From Nevskia sp043781855 (GTDB lineage: Bacteria > Pseudomonadota > Gammaproteobacteria > Nevskiales > Nevskiaceae), in contig JAYWBB010000112.1 in NCBI GenBank assembly GCA_043781855.1, positions 19,834-83,833 of the forward strand: DNA of 64,000 nucleotides. The letters are read 5' to 3'. Below are positions 42,749 to 51,065 of the stretch, in pieces. The notes under the pieces are model-generated. The model saw only the letters and a program-made list of their open reading frames with translations. It did no database searches and had not been told where the DNA came from. Position numbers and translations under genes: made by a program. Within the stretch, counting starts at the first letter, position 1; each line of letters opens with the position of its first letter.

Positions 42749-42862
42749 GCAATGATTGTCCCGGTAGCGCGCGCTCCGCACACGAAAGGGTTCCGCGCAA
42801 TGCCAGAAATCGTGCACAGAGTGCAGGCGGCATCGCCGGGTCAAGGAACATGGCCCGGTACG

Positions 42863-43222
42863 TTAGCCGAACAAGATCAGGCCCCAGACAAACGGGACTT
42901 GCAACAGCGAAAGATGGACCGCCGCAGACCCGAGATCCTTGGCGCGTCCGGAAAGCAGGTGCCGCTCGGAGCCGATGCGATCGACCACGACCTCGATCGC
43001 GGTATTGAGGAGCTCGACGATCAGCACCATGAGGAGGCTCATCGAAAGCACTGCGCGCTTCAGGCCGTTGTCTCCAAGCCAGAGCGCCAGCGGCAACATC
43101 ACCACGAAGAGAATGAATTCGATTCTGAATGCTTCCTCTTCGCGCAGTGCCCAGCCGAGTCCCCAATAGCTGACGCGCGTGGCGCGGACGATACGCGCCA
43201 CACCCTTGATGCCATCGGCCAT
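42863..43222 (-). CDS. dgkA: Diacylglycerol kinase
   Basis: DgkA, 119 residues, three-helix inner-membrane kinase that recycles diacylglycerol to phosphatidic acid. Family marks: GWALREEEAFRIEF with the catalytic Glu, MSLLMVLIVELLNTAIEVVV with its Glu and Asn, and RAKDLGSAAVHLSLL. The ATG overlaps the last base of the gcvPB stop (TGATG), so it is the last gene of the gcv operon and is probably under the glycine riboswitch, which is not a usual pairing. Confidence 0.94.
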   Translation of the reverse strand: MADGIKGVARIVRATRVSYWGLGWALREEEAFRIEFILFVVMLPLALWLGDNGLKRAVLSMSLLMVLIVELLNTAIEVVVDRIGSERHLLSGRAKDLGSAAVHLSLLQVPFVWGLILFG

Positions 43223-44730
43223 CAGTCTGCCGCCGCCTGGTAACGGACATCGAGATGGCGTGCGGCGCGCACGTCATCGAGCCGCCGCACCGGCATCGAG
43301 TACGGTGCACCCTTGACGTAGGCAATGTCTTTCTTCGCCTCCTCCCAGATCGCGCACATCGCGTCGACGAAGGCATCGAGCGTTTCCTTGTCTTCGGTCT
43401 CGGTCGGCTCGATCAGCAGACACTCGGGCACGAGCAGCGGGAAGTAGACGGTTGGCGCGTGGAACCCGTAGTCGAGCAGGCGTTTGGCGATATCGGTCGC
43501 ACTCAGGTCGATTTCCTGTTTCTGGCGCTTGAGCGTGACGATGAACTCGTGGCTTGCGAGGCGCGTCGGAAACGCGAGATCGAAGCCGCGCTCGCGCAGG
43601 CGGGCCTGCAGATAGTTGGCGTTGAGCGTGGCGAATTCGGCGACGCGGTGCATGCCTTCGCGGCCGAGCAGGCGGGCGTAGACATAGGCACGCATCAATA
43701 CGCCGGCGTTGCCCATGAAGGTGCTGAGACGGCCGATGGTCTGGGGCAGGTCGCGCTCATCGAGCCAGCGGTAAAAGCAGTTTCCAGTTGTCAGTGGCTG
43801 GTTTCCAGAGAAGCCTTTGCTGGCTTCGTCTTTACGCCCGACGATTGGAATCGGCATGAACGGCAGCAGGCGTTCGGAAACACCCACCGCACCCGCGCCC
43901 GGCCCCCCGCCGCCGTGGGGTGTGCTGAAGGTCTTGTGCAGGTTCATGTGGATGACGTCGAAGCCCATGTCGCCGGGGCGGACTTCGCCGAGGATGGCGT
44001 TGAGGTTGGCGCCGTCGTAGTAGAGCAGGCCGCCGGCCGCATGAACCAGCCCGGCAATCTCCTTGATGCGCCGCTCGAACACGCCGAGTGTCGATGGGTT
44101 GGTCAGCATGATGCCGGCGGTGTGCGGGCCGAGCACAGCCTTGAGGCGCTCGACGTCGACGTCGCCCTCGGCATTCGTCGGGATCTCGCGCACGGTCATG
44201 CCGAGCATCGTCGCGGTCGCCGGGTTGGTGCCATGCGCGGCGTCAGGCACGAGGATTTCGCTGCGCGCCAGATCGTTTCTCGCGCGGTGATAGGCGCGAA
44301 TCATCGACACACCGGCGAACTCGCCCTGCGCGCCGGCCATGGGGGTGAGTGATACGCCGGCCATGCCGGTCACGTCCTTGAGAATCTCCTGCAACTCGTA
44401 CATGCAGGTGAGAAAGCCCTGCGAGTGCGACTCCGGCGCCAGTGGATGACGGCCAAGAAACTCCGGGAGCATCGCCAGCGTATTGCAGGCGCGCGGGTTG
44501 TATTTCATCGTGCAGCTGCCGAGCGGATAGAAGTGCGTGTCGATGCTGAAGTTCAGCTTCGACAAGCGGGTGAAATGCCGCACCGCCTGCAACTCCGAAA
44601 CCTGCGGCAACGCCGGCGGCGTCTTCCGCCGCAAGTGCGACGGCACCTCCGAGCTGAGCGCTTCAAGGGGCATCTGCGCATAGGCCGCTCGGCCCTGGCG
44701 GGAAATTTCGAAGATCAGTTTTTCGGTCAT
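43222..44730 (-). CDS. gcvPB: Glycine dehydrogenase (decarboxylating) subunit 2, with repeat-derived insertion
   Basis: GcvPB, 502 residues from the ATG at 44730 (MTEKLIFEISRQGR); a GTG three codons upstream is less likely. It is the PLP-binding half of the split P-protein; the PLP lysine is Lys266 in HMNLHKTFSTPHGGGGPG. Between FMPIPIVGRK and FYRWLDERDLPQTIGR, at residues about 300-318, the sequence DEASKGFSGNQPLTTGNC is encoded by a copy of the TTTCCAG repeat (43777-43832). Other GcvPB proteins have only a short loop here, so about 16 residues appear inserted in frame. The rest of the protein looks intact, so the insertion is probably tolerated in a surface loop. Confidence 0.95.
   Translation of the reverse strand: MTEKLIFEISRQGRAAYAQMPLEALSSEVPSHLRRKTPPALPQVSELQAVRHFTRLSKLNFSIDTHFYPLGSCTMKYNPRACNTLAMLPEFLGRHPLAPESHSQGFLTCMYELQEILKDVTGMAGVSLTPMAGAQGEFAGVSMIRAYHRARNDLARSEILVPDAAHGTNPATATMLGMTVREIPTNAEGDVDVERLKAVLGPHTAGIMLTNPSTLGVFERRIKEIAGLVHAAGGLLYYDGANLNAILGEVRPGDMGFDVIHMNLHKTFSTPHGGGGPGAGAVGVSERLLPFMPIPIVGRKDEASKGFSGNQPLTTGNCFYRWLDERDLPQTIGRLSTFMGNAGVLMRAYVYARLLGREGMHRVAEFATLNANYLQARLRERGFDLAFPTRLASHEFIVTLKRQKQEIDLSATDIAKRLLDYGFHAPTVYFPLLVPECLLIEPTETEDKETLDAFVDAMCAIWEEAKKDIAYVKGAPYSMPVRRLDDVRAARHLDVRYQAAAD
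43777..43832. repeat. TTTCCAG repeat, copy C, inside gcvPB
   Basis: Begins GCAGTTTCCAGTTGTCAGTG, continues with GGTTTCCAGAGAAGCC and ends GCTGGCTTCGTCTT. The first 13 bases equal the terminal repeat of copy B, and GTTTCCAGAGAAG plus GCTGGCTTCGTCTT are also in copy B. It lies fully inside the gcvPB reading frame and keeps it open, read on the minus strand as KDEASKGFSGNQPLTTGNC. The ending TTGNCF resembles the ETGNCF ending of the ORF in copy A, meaning the same frame of the repeat is used. Confidence 0.85.
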
Positions 44731-44754
44731 GGGTGGCACGTTCAGGAAAATAAG

Positions 44755-44859
44755 CCCTTCTCCCTCCGGGAGAAGGGTTGGGATGAGGGCCTTTCAGATG
44801 TAGATCGCTCCCTGCTTGAAGGAGCCTCACCCCCGGCCCCTCTCCCGGAGGGAGAGGGG
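44755..44859. repeat. Pair of inverted REP-like hairpins (gcvPB-tpx)
   Basis: Two strong hairpins in opposite orientation: CCCTTCTCCC-TCC-GGGAGAAGGG at 44755-44777 and CCCCTCTCCC-GGA-GGGAGAGGGG at 44837-44859. Each has a matching flank (TTGGGATGAGGGC after the first, GCCTCACCCCCGGCC before the second), so the whole is a BIME-like inverted pair. Hairpins of this type are common in proteobacterial intergenic regions. Lying inside the gcv operon, it could modulate mRNA stability or partly stop transcription between tpx and gcvPB. Confidence 0.8.
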
Positions 44860-44876
44860 AGACCAGAATTAAAGGC

Positions 44877-45377
44877 TCAGCCCAGCGCCTTCAGCGCGGC
44901 GTCGTAATTCGGCTCTTCGGCGATCTCTTTCACCAGCTCGGCGTGCAGCACCTTGTTGTGGGCATCGAGGACGACGACGGCGCGCGCGGTCAGTCCGGCC
45001 AGCGGGCCGTTCTCGATCTTCACGCCGTATTCCTCGGCGAAGCTGTGACCGCGCATGAGCGAAAGGTTCTCGACGTTCTTGATCCCCTCGGCGCCGCAGA
45101 AGCGCTTCTGCGCGAAGGGCAGATCAGCCGAAATGCAGAGCACGACGGTGTCCTTGAGGTTGGCCGCCTTCTCGTTGAACTTTCGTACCGACGTGGCGCA
45201 GGTCGGCGTGTCGATCGACGGGAAGATGTTCAGCACCTTCTTCTTGCCGGCGTAGTCGTGCAGCGTCACATCCTTGAGATCGCCGTTGACGATGCGGAAG
45301 CCGGGTGCATCGCTGCCGACTTTCGGCAGTTCGCCGTTGGTCTGGATGGGGTTGCCTTGCAGGGTGATCGTGGCCAT
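44877..45377 (-). CDS. tpx: Thiol peroxidase (Tpx)
   Basis: Tpx, 166 residues, an atypical 2-Cys peroxiredoxin that reduces hydroperoxides using thioredoxin. Peroxidatic Cys60 in SIDTPTCATSVRKFNE and resolving Cys94 in KRFCGAEGIKNVENLSLMRG match the E. coli pair (61 and 95). It sits between gcvPA and gcvPB, which are normally adjacent, all in one direction. It is 33 bp after gcvPA, so it is probably co-transcribed from the glycine riboswitch. Confidence 0.96.
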   Translation of the reverse strand: MATITLQGNPIQTNGELPKVGSDAPGFRIVNGDLKDVTLHDYAGKKKVLNIFPSIDTPTCATSVRKFNEKAANLKDTVVLCISADLPFAQKRFCGAEGIKNVENLSLMRGHSFAEEYGVKIENGPLAGLTARAVVVLDAHNKVLHAELVKEIAEEPNYDAALKALG

Positions 45378-45410
45378 CAGTTCGTCTCCTCGGTTGTTGT
45401 GGACGGATGT

Positions 45411-46823
45411 TCAGCAGTCGAGCGCGCTACGCAGTGCTGCGGCGTAACACGCGATGTCCTCGGCGGTTCTCGTTTCGGTAGCGCAGACCAGTAGCGCATT
45501 GCCCAACTCCGGATAATGCCGCGAAAGATCATGGCCCCCGAGAATACCGTGCCGTGCGAGTGCGGCGAGCACCGGCGCCGCTGGCCGCGGCAGACGGATC
45601 ACCGCCTCGTGGAAACACTCGCCGGTGAATGCCGCTTCAACGCCGGGAATCGCGGTCAGTGCTTCGACCAGGGCTCGCGTATTCGCCATCGAATGAGCTG
45701 CCACGCGGCTCAGCCCTTCCGGGCCAAGCAGGGACATGTGAATCGTCGCCGCCGTAACCAGCAGGCCCTGATTGGTGCAGATGTTCGAGGTCGCCTTGCT
45801 GCGGCGGATGTGCTGCTCGCGTGCCTGGAGCGTCAGCGTATAGCCCGGCTTGCCGTCGAGATCGACCGTGCGGCCGACGATGCGGCCCGGCATCTGGCGT
45901 ACGAACTGTTGCTTCGCAGTGAGGAAACCGAAGTACGGTCCGCCCGAAGCCAAAGGCGCGCCGAGCGGCTGGCCTTCGCCGCAGCAAATGTCTGCGCCCT
46001 TCTGGCCGGCGGCGACAACCACTCCCGCACCCGCCTCGCGAACCGTGTCGGAGCTGCCCCATTCACCGGGCGGTTTCAATACTGCCAGCGAAACCGGATT
46101 GACCAGCGCGACAACGAGCGCGCCATTGGCATGCGCCCAGTCGGTGATCGCATCGACGTCTTCCAGCACGCCGAAGAAGTTCGGCTGTGCGATCACGACA
46201 GCCGTGATGCCCTGCCCTTCGAAGCGCTGCAACTGCTGCGGCAGTGTGGTACCAATTTCGGCGCAGTAGACCAGCGACACTTGCTCCAGCCCCTGCGCTT
46301 CCGTGATCGCATGGACCGCTTCGCGGTAGAACGGATGCACTGCGGCGGGCATCAGGATCTTGCCGCTGCCGGCCGACGGATTCGCACGCACCGCCATCAG
46401 CAGCGCTTCGGCGAGTGCCGACGCGCCGTCGTACATCGAGGCGTTGCTGACCTCCATGCCGGTCAGCGCGCACATCATGCTCTGGTACTCGTAGAGCAGT
46501 TGCAGCGTGCCCTGGCTGGCCTCGGCCTGATACGGCGTGTAGGCCGAGTAGAATTCGCCGCGCGTCGTGATCTCCCAGACGGCCGCCGGAATGTGGTGCT
46601 CGTAGGCGCCGGCGCCGATGAAGTTCAGCAGCTGGCCGTCCTGGGCCGCGCGGCCGTGCATGAGCCGCGCGATCGCCATTTCCGAAACGCGCTCCGGAAC
46701 TTTCGTCAGGCCCTTGCAGAACAGCTCGGCGGGAATCTCGCCGAACAGTGCGTCGGTACTCGGCTTGCCGATGACGGCGAGCATTTCGGCGACATCGGTT
46801 TCGGTGTGGGGGATGAAGGGCAT
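45411..46823 (-). CDS. gcvPA: Glycine dehydrogenase (decarboxylating) subunit 1
   Basis: GcvPA, 470 residues, the N-terminal half of the split P-protein of the glycine cleavage system; it pairs with GcvPB to decarboxylate glycine and load the aminomethyl group on GcvH. Marks: MPFIPHTETDVAEMLAVIGK at the start, FIGAGAYEHHIPAAVWEI, YTPYQAEASQGTLQLLYEYQ and SNICTNQGLLVTAATIHMSL. Repeat copy D lies immediately in front; GGA in it is 9 bases before the ATG and is the only Shine-Dalgarno-like sequence. Confidence 0.95.
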   Translation of the reverse strand: MPFIPHTETDVAEMLAVIGKPSTDALFGEIPAELFCKGLTKVPERVSEMAIARLMHGRAAQDGQLLNFIGAGAYEHHIPAAVWEITTRGEFYSAYTPYQAEASQGTLQLLYEYQSMMCALTGMEVSNASMYDGASALAEALLMAVRANPSAGSGKILMPAAVHPFYREAVHAITEAQGLEQVSLVYCAEIGTTLPQQLQRFEGQGITAVVIAQPNFFGVLEDVDAITDWAHANGALVVALVNPVSLAVLKPPGEWGSSDTVREAGAGVVVAAGQKGADICCGEGQPLGAPLASGGPYFGFLTAKQQFVRQMPGRIVGRTVDLDGKPGYTLTLQAREQHIRRSKATSNICTNQGLLVTAATIHMSLLGPEGLSRVAAHSMANTRALVEALTAIPGVEAAFTGECFHEAVIRLPRPAAPVLAALARHGILGGHDLSRHYPELGNALLVCATETRTAEDIACYAAALRSALDC

Positions 46824-46826
46824 GAA

Positions 46827-46866
46827 GCGGTTTCCAGTTTCCGGTTGTTGGTTGGCAGAGAAGCCA
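46827..46866. repeat. TTTCCAG repeat, copy D (gcvH-gcvPA)
   Basis: Reads GCGGTTTCCAGTTTCCGGTT then GTTGGTTGGCAGAGAAGCC. It matches copy B (reverse strand) almost base for base over the first 35 positions, with a GG-for-TT difference in the last TTTCCAG unit. It fills most of the gcvH-gcvPA gap and ends 3 bases before the gcvPA ATG on the minus strand. It is a half element with no opposite arm. Confidence 0.8.
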
Positions 46867-46874
46867 CTGCGCGA

Positions 46875-47264
46875 TTACGAGGCAGCGAGCGCCTTTTCGT
46901 AACCGGCGGCATCGAGAAGTGAATCGACATCGGCAGCGTTGGCGGGCTTCATCTTCCACAGCCAGCCGCCTTCGTAAGGCTCGCTGTTCAGCAACTCGGG
47001 CGCCTCGGCGAGCTTCGGATTGGCGTCGGTGACTTCGCCGGCAATCGGTGCGTAGACATCCGACGCTGCCTTGACCGACTCGACCACCGCGCAGGCTTCG
47101 TCAGCCTTCAGCTTGCGGCCGACTTTTGGCGTTTCCACGAACACGAGATCGCCGAGCGCAGCCTGTGCATGATCGGTAATGCCGATCAGGACGCTGCCGT
47201 CGGGCAGCGTCCTGATCCACTCGTGGGATTTCACGTACTTCAGATCGGTGGGGATTTTGCTCAT
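46875..47264 (-). CDS. gcvH: Glycine cleavage system H protein
   Basis: GcvH, 129 residues, lipoyl carrier that shuttles the aminomethyl group between P, T and L proteins. The lipoylated lysine is Lys65 in VESVKAASDVYAPIAGEV. N-terminus MSKIPTDLKYVKSHEWIRTL is typical. Between gcvT (38 bp upstream) and gcvPA. Confidence 0.97.
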   Translation of the reverse strand: MSKIPTDLKYVKSHEWIRTLPDGSVLIGITDHAQAALGDLVFVETPKVGRKLKADEACAVVESVKAASDVYAPIAGEVTDANPKLAEAPELLNSEPYEGGWLWKMKPANAADVDSLLDAAGYEKALAAS

Positions 47265-47302
47265 CGGAATCGCTCCAGTGTTTTTTTAACGGCTTGATCG
47301 GA

Positions 47303-48385
47303 CTAAACAAGAACCTTGCCGTTGCGAACGAACGGCGGCTTCACTTCACGGGTCGGCAGCCACTGGCTGCGGACCTCGACTTCATACGGCCCGACCGCAT
47401 TGCCGGCAACGCGCGCGAAAGCGATCGAGCCCTTCATCGTCGGTGCGAAGCCGCCGCTGGTGGTTTCACCCTTTGCTCCATTCGCGGCGCGCACCGGCAT
47501 GTGGGCTCTCAGCACGCCGCGGCCTTCGAGCACCAGGCCGACGGTCCGGCGTGGCAGCATGGCGCGCTGCGGCTCCAGCGCCTCGCGGCCCATGAAGCGG
47601 CGTGTTTCGTCGGCGAACGAAACCGTCCACGCAAGCCCGCATTCGAGTGGACTGACCGACTCGTCCATGTCCTGACCATAGAGATTCATGCCGGCTTCGA
47701 GACGCAGCGTGTCGCGGGCGCCGAGGCCACACGGCTTGACGCCAGCGGCCACCAGCTTCGCCCAGGCCGCCACCATTTGGGCATGCGGCAGGATCAATTC
47801 GTAGCCGTCCTCGCCGGTGTAGCCGGTGCGGCCGACGAAGGTGTCGCCGCTCCAGGCGGCGCTGAACGGCGTCAGCACCGCAGCGCGTGCGGCAAGTTCG
47901 GGGATCAGCAGCGCGTCGACCTGCGCGCGCGCCTGCGGCCCCTGCACGGCGAGGATGCCGAGATCGTCGCGATGACGAACGTCGACGCCGAAGGCCGGCG
48001 CCTGCTCACGCATCCAGGCGAGATCCTTGGCCGTTGTGCCGGCATTGACGACGAGGCGGAAGCGGTTTTCTTCGAGCCAATAGACGATGAGATCGTCGAT
48101 GACGCCGCCATTCGCATCGAGCATGCACGAGTACAGCGCCTTGCCGCGCTGCTTGAGCCGTGCCACGTCGTTGGCCAGCAGGTGTCGAAGGAATTCTCGT
48201 ACACGCGCGCCGTGCAGGTCGACTGCCGACATATGCGCCACATCGAACATGCCCGCCGCAGACCGGACGACATGATGCTCGTCGAGTTGCGAGGCGTACT
48301 GGATGGGCATGTCCCAGCCGGCGAAATCGACCAGCTTCGCGCCGAGGCGCAGGTGTTCGGCGTGCAGCGCGGTGTGCTTCAGCAT
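47303..48385 (-). CDS. gcvT: Aminomethyltransferase (glycine cleavage T protein)
   Basis: GcvT, 360 residues from the ATG at 48385 (MLKHTALHAEHLRLGAKLVD); the longer frame runs into the riboswitch and is rejected. It releases ammonia and passes the methylene group to tetrahydrofolate. Marks: FAGWDMPIQYASQLDEHHVV, MFDVAHMSAVDLHG, TGYTGEDGYELILP and LEAGMNLYGQDMDE. First gene after the glycine riboswitch. Confidence 0.97.
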   Translation of the reverse strand: MLKHTALHAEHLRLGAKLVDFAGWDMPIQYASQLDEHHVVRSAAGMFDVAHMSAVDLHGARVREFLRHLLANDVARLKQRGKALYSCMLDANGGVIDDLIVYWLEENRFRLVVNAGTTAKDLAWMREQAPAFGVDVRHRDDLGILAVQGPQARAQVDALLIPELAARAAVLTPFSAAWSGDTFVGRTGYTGEDGYELILPHAQMVAAWAKLVAAGVKPCGLGARDTLRLEAGMNLYGQDMDESVSPLECGLAWTVSFADETRRFMGREALEPQRAMLPRRTVGLVLEGRGVLRAHMPVRAANGAKGETTSGGFAPTMKGSIAFARVAGNAVGPYEVEVRSQWLPTREVKPPFVRNGKVLV

Positions 48386-48423
48386 GCGGTTCGTACTCGT
48401 GACTTTACGTGTCGTAGCGAACC

Positions 48424-48597
48424 GCCCCTCTGTCCTTTTACCTGAGAGTTCAGCGCCAATCCGCGCATGCCCCATCGGTGGACCGCGCGAGCGGCCGCTC
48501 TCCAGAGTCAGCGAACACCTTGCTCCATTTTGCCTGAGCGATTCCGGGCGGATTTGCGCCTTCGGCGCCGTCGTGTACCGACGGACTCTCGCAAGGG
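48424..48597 (-). ncRNA. Tandem glycine riboswitch
   Basis: Read on the minus strand, two glycine aptamers follow one another. Aptamer 1 (about 48597-48516) has CTTGCGAGAG, the GGCGCCGAAGGCGCAA core hairpin and ATCGCTCAGGCAAAATG. Aptamer 2 (about 48507-48424) has CTCTGGAGAG, ACCGATGGGGCA and ACTCTCAGGTAAAAGGACAG, the hallmark 3' half. It ends about 40 bases before the gcvT ATG. TATAGT at 48614-48619 (minus) is a plausible -10 box. In known cases glycine binding turns gcv expression on. No clear terminator follows, so control is probably at translation of gcvT. Confidence 0.95.
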
Positions 48598-48657
48598 GTT
48601 CATTGCTGGGCCAACTATAACGTTCCCTGCCGGCGGTTGCGAGAACCGGCGGCAGAC

Positions 48658-49845
48658 TCAGGCGCTCGCCGCCTGCCGCATCAGCAGTTCCTTCAGCGGA
48701 CCGAGGCGATCCACGCCTTCCAGGCCCAGGCCCAGCGCGGTCCGGATGCCTGGCAGGCGGATGCGGAAGCTGCGATACAGCGTGTCCGTCAGCGCCAGCA
48801 TTTCGAGGTTTGCCGCCTTGCGCGCCCGGGCGTAGCGCGCGAGCGTCCGCAACGAGGTCCCATCGCGACCCGCAGCACGCGCCGCAACGAGGGTGGTCGA
48901 GAGTTGCGCGGCATCGGCAAAGCCGAGGTTGACGCCCTGCCCGGCCAGCGGATGGATTGCGTGCGCGGCATCACCGATCAGGACCAGTCCCGGGCGGACG
49001 TACTCGCGCGCGTGCAGCAGCCGCAGCGGCACTGCGCTGCGCGGTGTCGCTGCGAGAATCTCGCCGAGCACGCCCTGACTCGCTGCACCGAGGCGTGCGC
49101 GAAACGCCGCGTCGTCGAGTGCCATCAGCTCGTCGGCCAGTGCCGTATCCGCCGACCAGACGATCGAGCAGCCGCCATCGGCCAGCGGCAGCAAGGCCAG
49201 CGGGCCGCTCGGCAGGAAGCGTTGGTACGCGGTTTCGCCGTGTTCGCGTTCGGTCCGGATATGGCAGATCAGCGCGCGCTGCGGATAGCTCCATGCGATC
49301 GTTTCGATGCCGGCCAGTTCACGCAACTGCGAGTCGGCGCCATCCGCGGCGACGATCAGCCGGGCGCGCACCACGGCGCCTTCAAGATGCAGTTCGCCGA
49401 TTTCGCCATCGGCCTGCGGCAGCAGGATCGCTTCGATCGGCGCGTGCAGCCAACAGTCCACCGCTTCGAGCCGCGACCATGCGCAGGCGAGAATCAAGCC
49501 ATGCTCGACGATCCAGCCGAGCTGCGCCGCGCCGGCATCGGCGGCGTCGAAGGCCAGCGCCTGCGCCGGTTCGCGCGCCCAGACCCGCATGGCCGAATAA
49601 GGGCTGATCCGGGTGGCTGCGATGGCTGGCCAGACGCCGAGGCGATCCAGGAAGCGCGCCGATTCGGGCGCGATGGCGTAGACGCGCGCGTCGTGGATTT
49701 CCGGTCGATACGGCGCGGGCTCGGCGCCGCGTTCGATCAGCGCGACGCGAAAGCCGGCCTGCTGCAGGGCCAGCGCTGTGGCGAGGCCGACAGGTCCACC
49801 ACCGACTATCGCCGCGTCGTAGACAATGGCGCCGGACGTGTTCAT
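48658..49845 (-). CDS. ubiI: Ubiquinone-biosynthesis FAD hydroxylase, UbiI/VisC-type
   Basis: A 395-residue FAD-dependent aromatic hydroxylase of the UbiH/COQ6 family. FAD-binding GGGPVGLATALALQQAGFRV at the N-terminus, the DG motif in LIVAADGADSQLRELAG, and GDAAHAIHPLAGQGVNLGFAD near the C-terminus. The GDAAH form and its place next to ubiH, in the E. coli order pepP-ubiH-ubiI-gcvT, support UbiI (C5 hydroxylation). The exact ring position cannot be told from sequence; UbiF or UbiM are alternatives. The ATG overlaps the ubiH stop (ATGA). Confidence 0.88.
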   Translation of the reverse strand: MNTSGAIVYDAAIVGGGPVGLATALALQQAGFRVALIERGAEPAPYRPEIHDARVYAIAPESARFLDRLGVWPAIAATRISPYSAMRVWAREPAQALAFDAADAGAAQLGWIVEHGLILACAWSRLEAVDCWLHAPIEAILLPQADGEIGELHLEGAVVRARLIVAADGADSQLRELAGIETIAWSYPQRALICHIRTEREHGETAYQRFLPSGPLALLPLADGGCSIVWSADTALADELMALDDAAFRARLGAASQGVLGEILAATPRSAVPLRLLHAREYVRPGLVLIGDAAHAIHPLAGQGVNLGFADAAQLSTTLVAARAAGRDGTSLRTLARYARARKAANLEMLALTDTLYRSFRIRLPGIRTALGLGLEGVDRLGPLKELLMRQAASA

Positions 49846-51065
49846 TCCCGCGGACTAGACCGCGCTTCCACGCGCGCGGCAAAATCATCGCGCGGCAGGC
49901 CGAGCTGCCCGAGATGTTGCCGCAGCATCGCGTTGCGCAGCGGGGGTGCGAGATCGACGGCGATCAGGCCCCAGTGCCGCGCCTGCGCCAGCCCCGGAAT
50001 GCGGTTCGAGAACGTGCGCACCATAAAATCGGTGACGGCGCTGACGCGGCTGCGATCGTGTGCGCGGCGCTGTTCGTAGTCGGCCAGTGGCTTTGCCGCG
50101 CCCGGATCGTCGAGCGTCGCAACGGCCTGCGCGAGTGCCGCGACATCGCGCAGGCCAAGATTGAAACCCTGCGCCGCCACCGGATGCAGGCTCTGTGCGG
50201 CGTTGCCGATGAGCACGGTGCGTGCCGCAGCAAGCTGAACGCTCATGATCCGCGACAGGGGATAGCCGCGCCGCGCGCCGAGTGCCGTGAAGCGGCCAAG
50301 GCGGCCCCCGAACGTGTCCTGCGCTTCGGCGAGATAGTCGTGGTCAGAACAGCCCAGCATGGTTTCGGCGCGTTCGCTCGGCACCGTCCAGACCAGCGAG
50401 GCGGCGGCGTCGGGCTTCGGGATCAGCGCCAGCGGCCCGTCCGGTGTGAAGCGCTCGTAGGCGACGCCTTTGTGCGGACGCGACAGGCGCACGGCCGAGA
50501 CAATGGCATGCTGCGCGTAATCGCGCGTCTGCGCCGCGATGCCGAGCAGATTGCGCAGCACCGAATGCGCGCCGTCGGCAGCGACGACCAGCTTCGCGTT
50601 CAGCGTCCGCAGCGATCCCGCCGCGTCGATCTCGAGGACGGCGTGATCGTCCGCGAGCGTCACGCCAGCAAGCCGCGCCGGCTGCATCAGCGAGAGATTC
50701 GGCGCGGTCGCCAGCGCCTGCGTCAGCACCGCACCGATCGCTCGCAGCGGCACGTTGTAGCCCAGTGCATCGAGTCCGGCCTCGGCGGCACTGAAGCGCG
50801 TCGTGCCGAAGCGGCCGCGCTCGGAGATATGCGTTGCCACGATCGGCTCGGCTTCTGCGCGCAAGACGTCCCAGAGACCGATGGCAGAAAAAATGCGGCG
50901 GCTGGCGTCGTTGAGCGCGATGCAGCGTTCGTCCCAGCTGTATGTCCCTGAAGGCGGCGCAGCCGCTTCGATCAGCACCACGCGCAGTTTCGTGTGCGAC
51001 AGCGCGGCCGCCAGACTGGTCCCGACCAGGCCACCGCCGACGATGGCGATATCGAAGTCGCTCAT
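49842..51065 (-). CDS. ubiH: 2-octaprenyl-6-methoxyphenol hydroxylase UbiH
   Basis: UbiH, 407 residues from the ATG at 51065 (MSDFDIAIVGGGLVGTSLAA); the frame continues to 51362 only as shadow. FAD-binding GGGLVGTSLAAALSHTKLRV, VVAADGAHSVLRNLLGI, and IGNAAQSLHPVAAQGFNLGL with the GNAAQ form that typifies UbiH rather than UbiI. Acts on ubiquinone ring hydroxylation at the membrane. Its ATG overlaps the stop of the DUF3667 gene (ATGA at 51062-51065), so the inserted genes are translationally linked to it. Confidence 0.92.
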   Translation of the reverse strand: MSDFDIAIVGGGLVGTSLAAALSHTKLRVVLIEAAAPPSGTYSWDERCIALNDASRRIFSAIGLWDVLRAEAEPIVATHISERGRFGTTRFSAAEAGLDALGYNVPLRAIGAVLTQALATAPNLSLMQPARLAGVTLADDHAVLEIDAAGSLRTLNAKLVVAADGAHSVLRNLLGIAAQTRDYAQHAIVSAVRLSRPHKGVAYERFTPDGPLALIPKPDAAASLVWTVPSERAETMLGCSDHDYLAEAQDTFGGRLGRFTALGARRGYPLSRIMSVQLAAARTVLIGNAAQSLHPVAAQGFNLGLRDVAALAQAVATLDDPGAAKPLADYEQRRAHDRSRVSAVTDFMVRTFSNRIPGLAQARHWGLIAVDLAPPLRNAMLRQHLGQLGLPRDDFAARVEARSSPRE

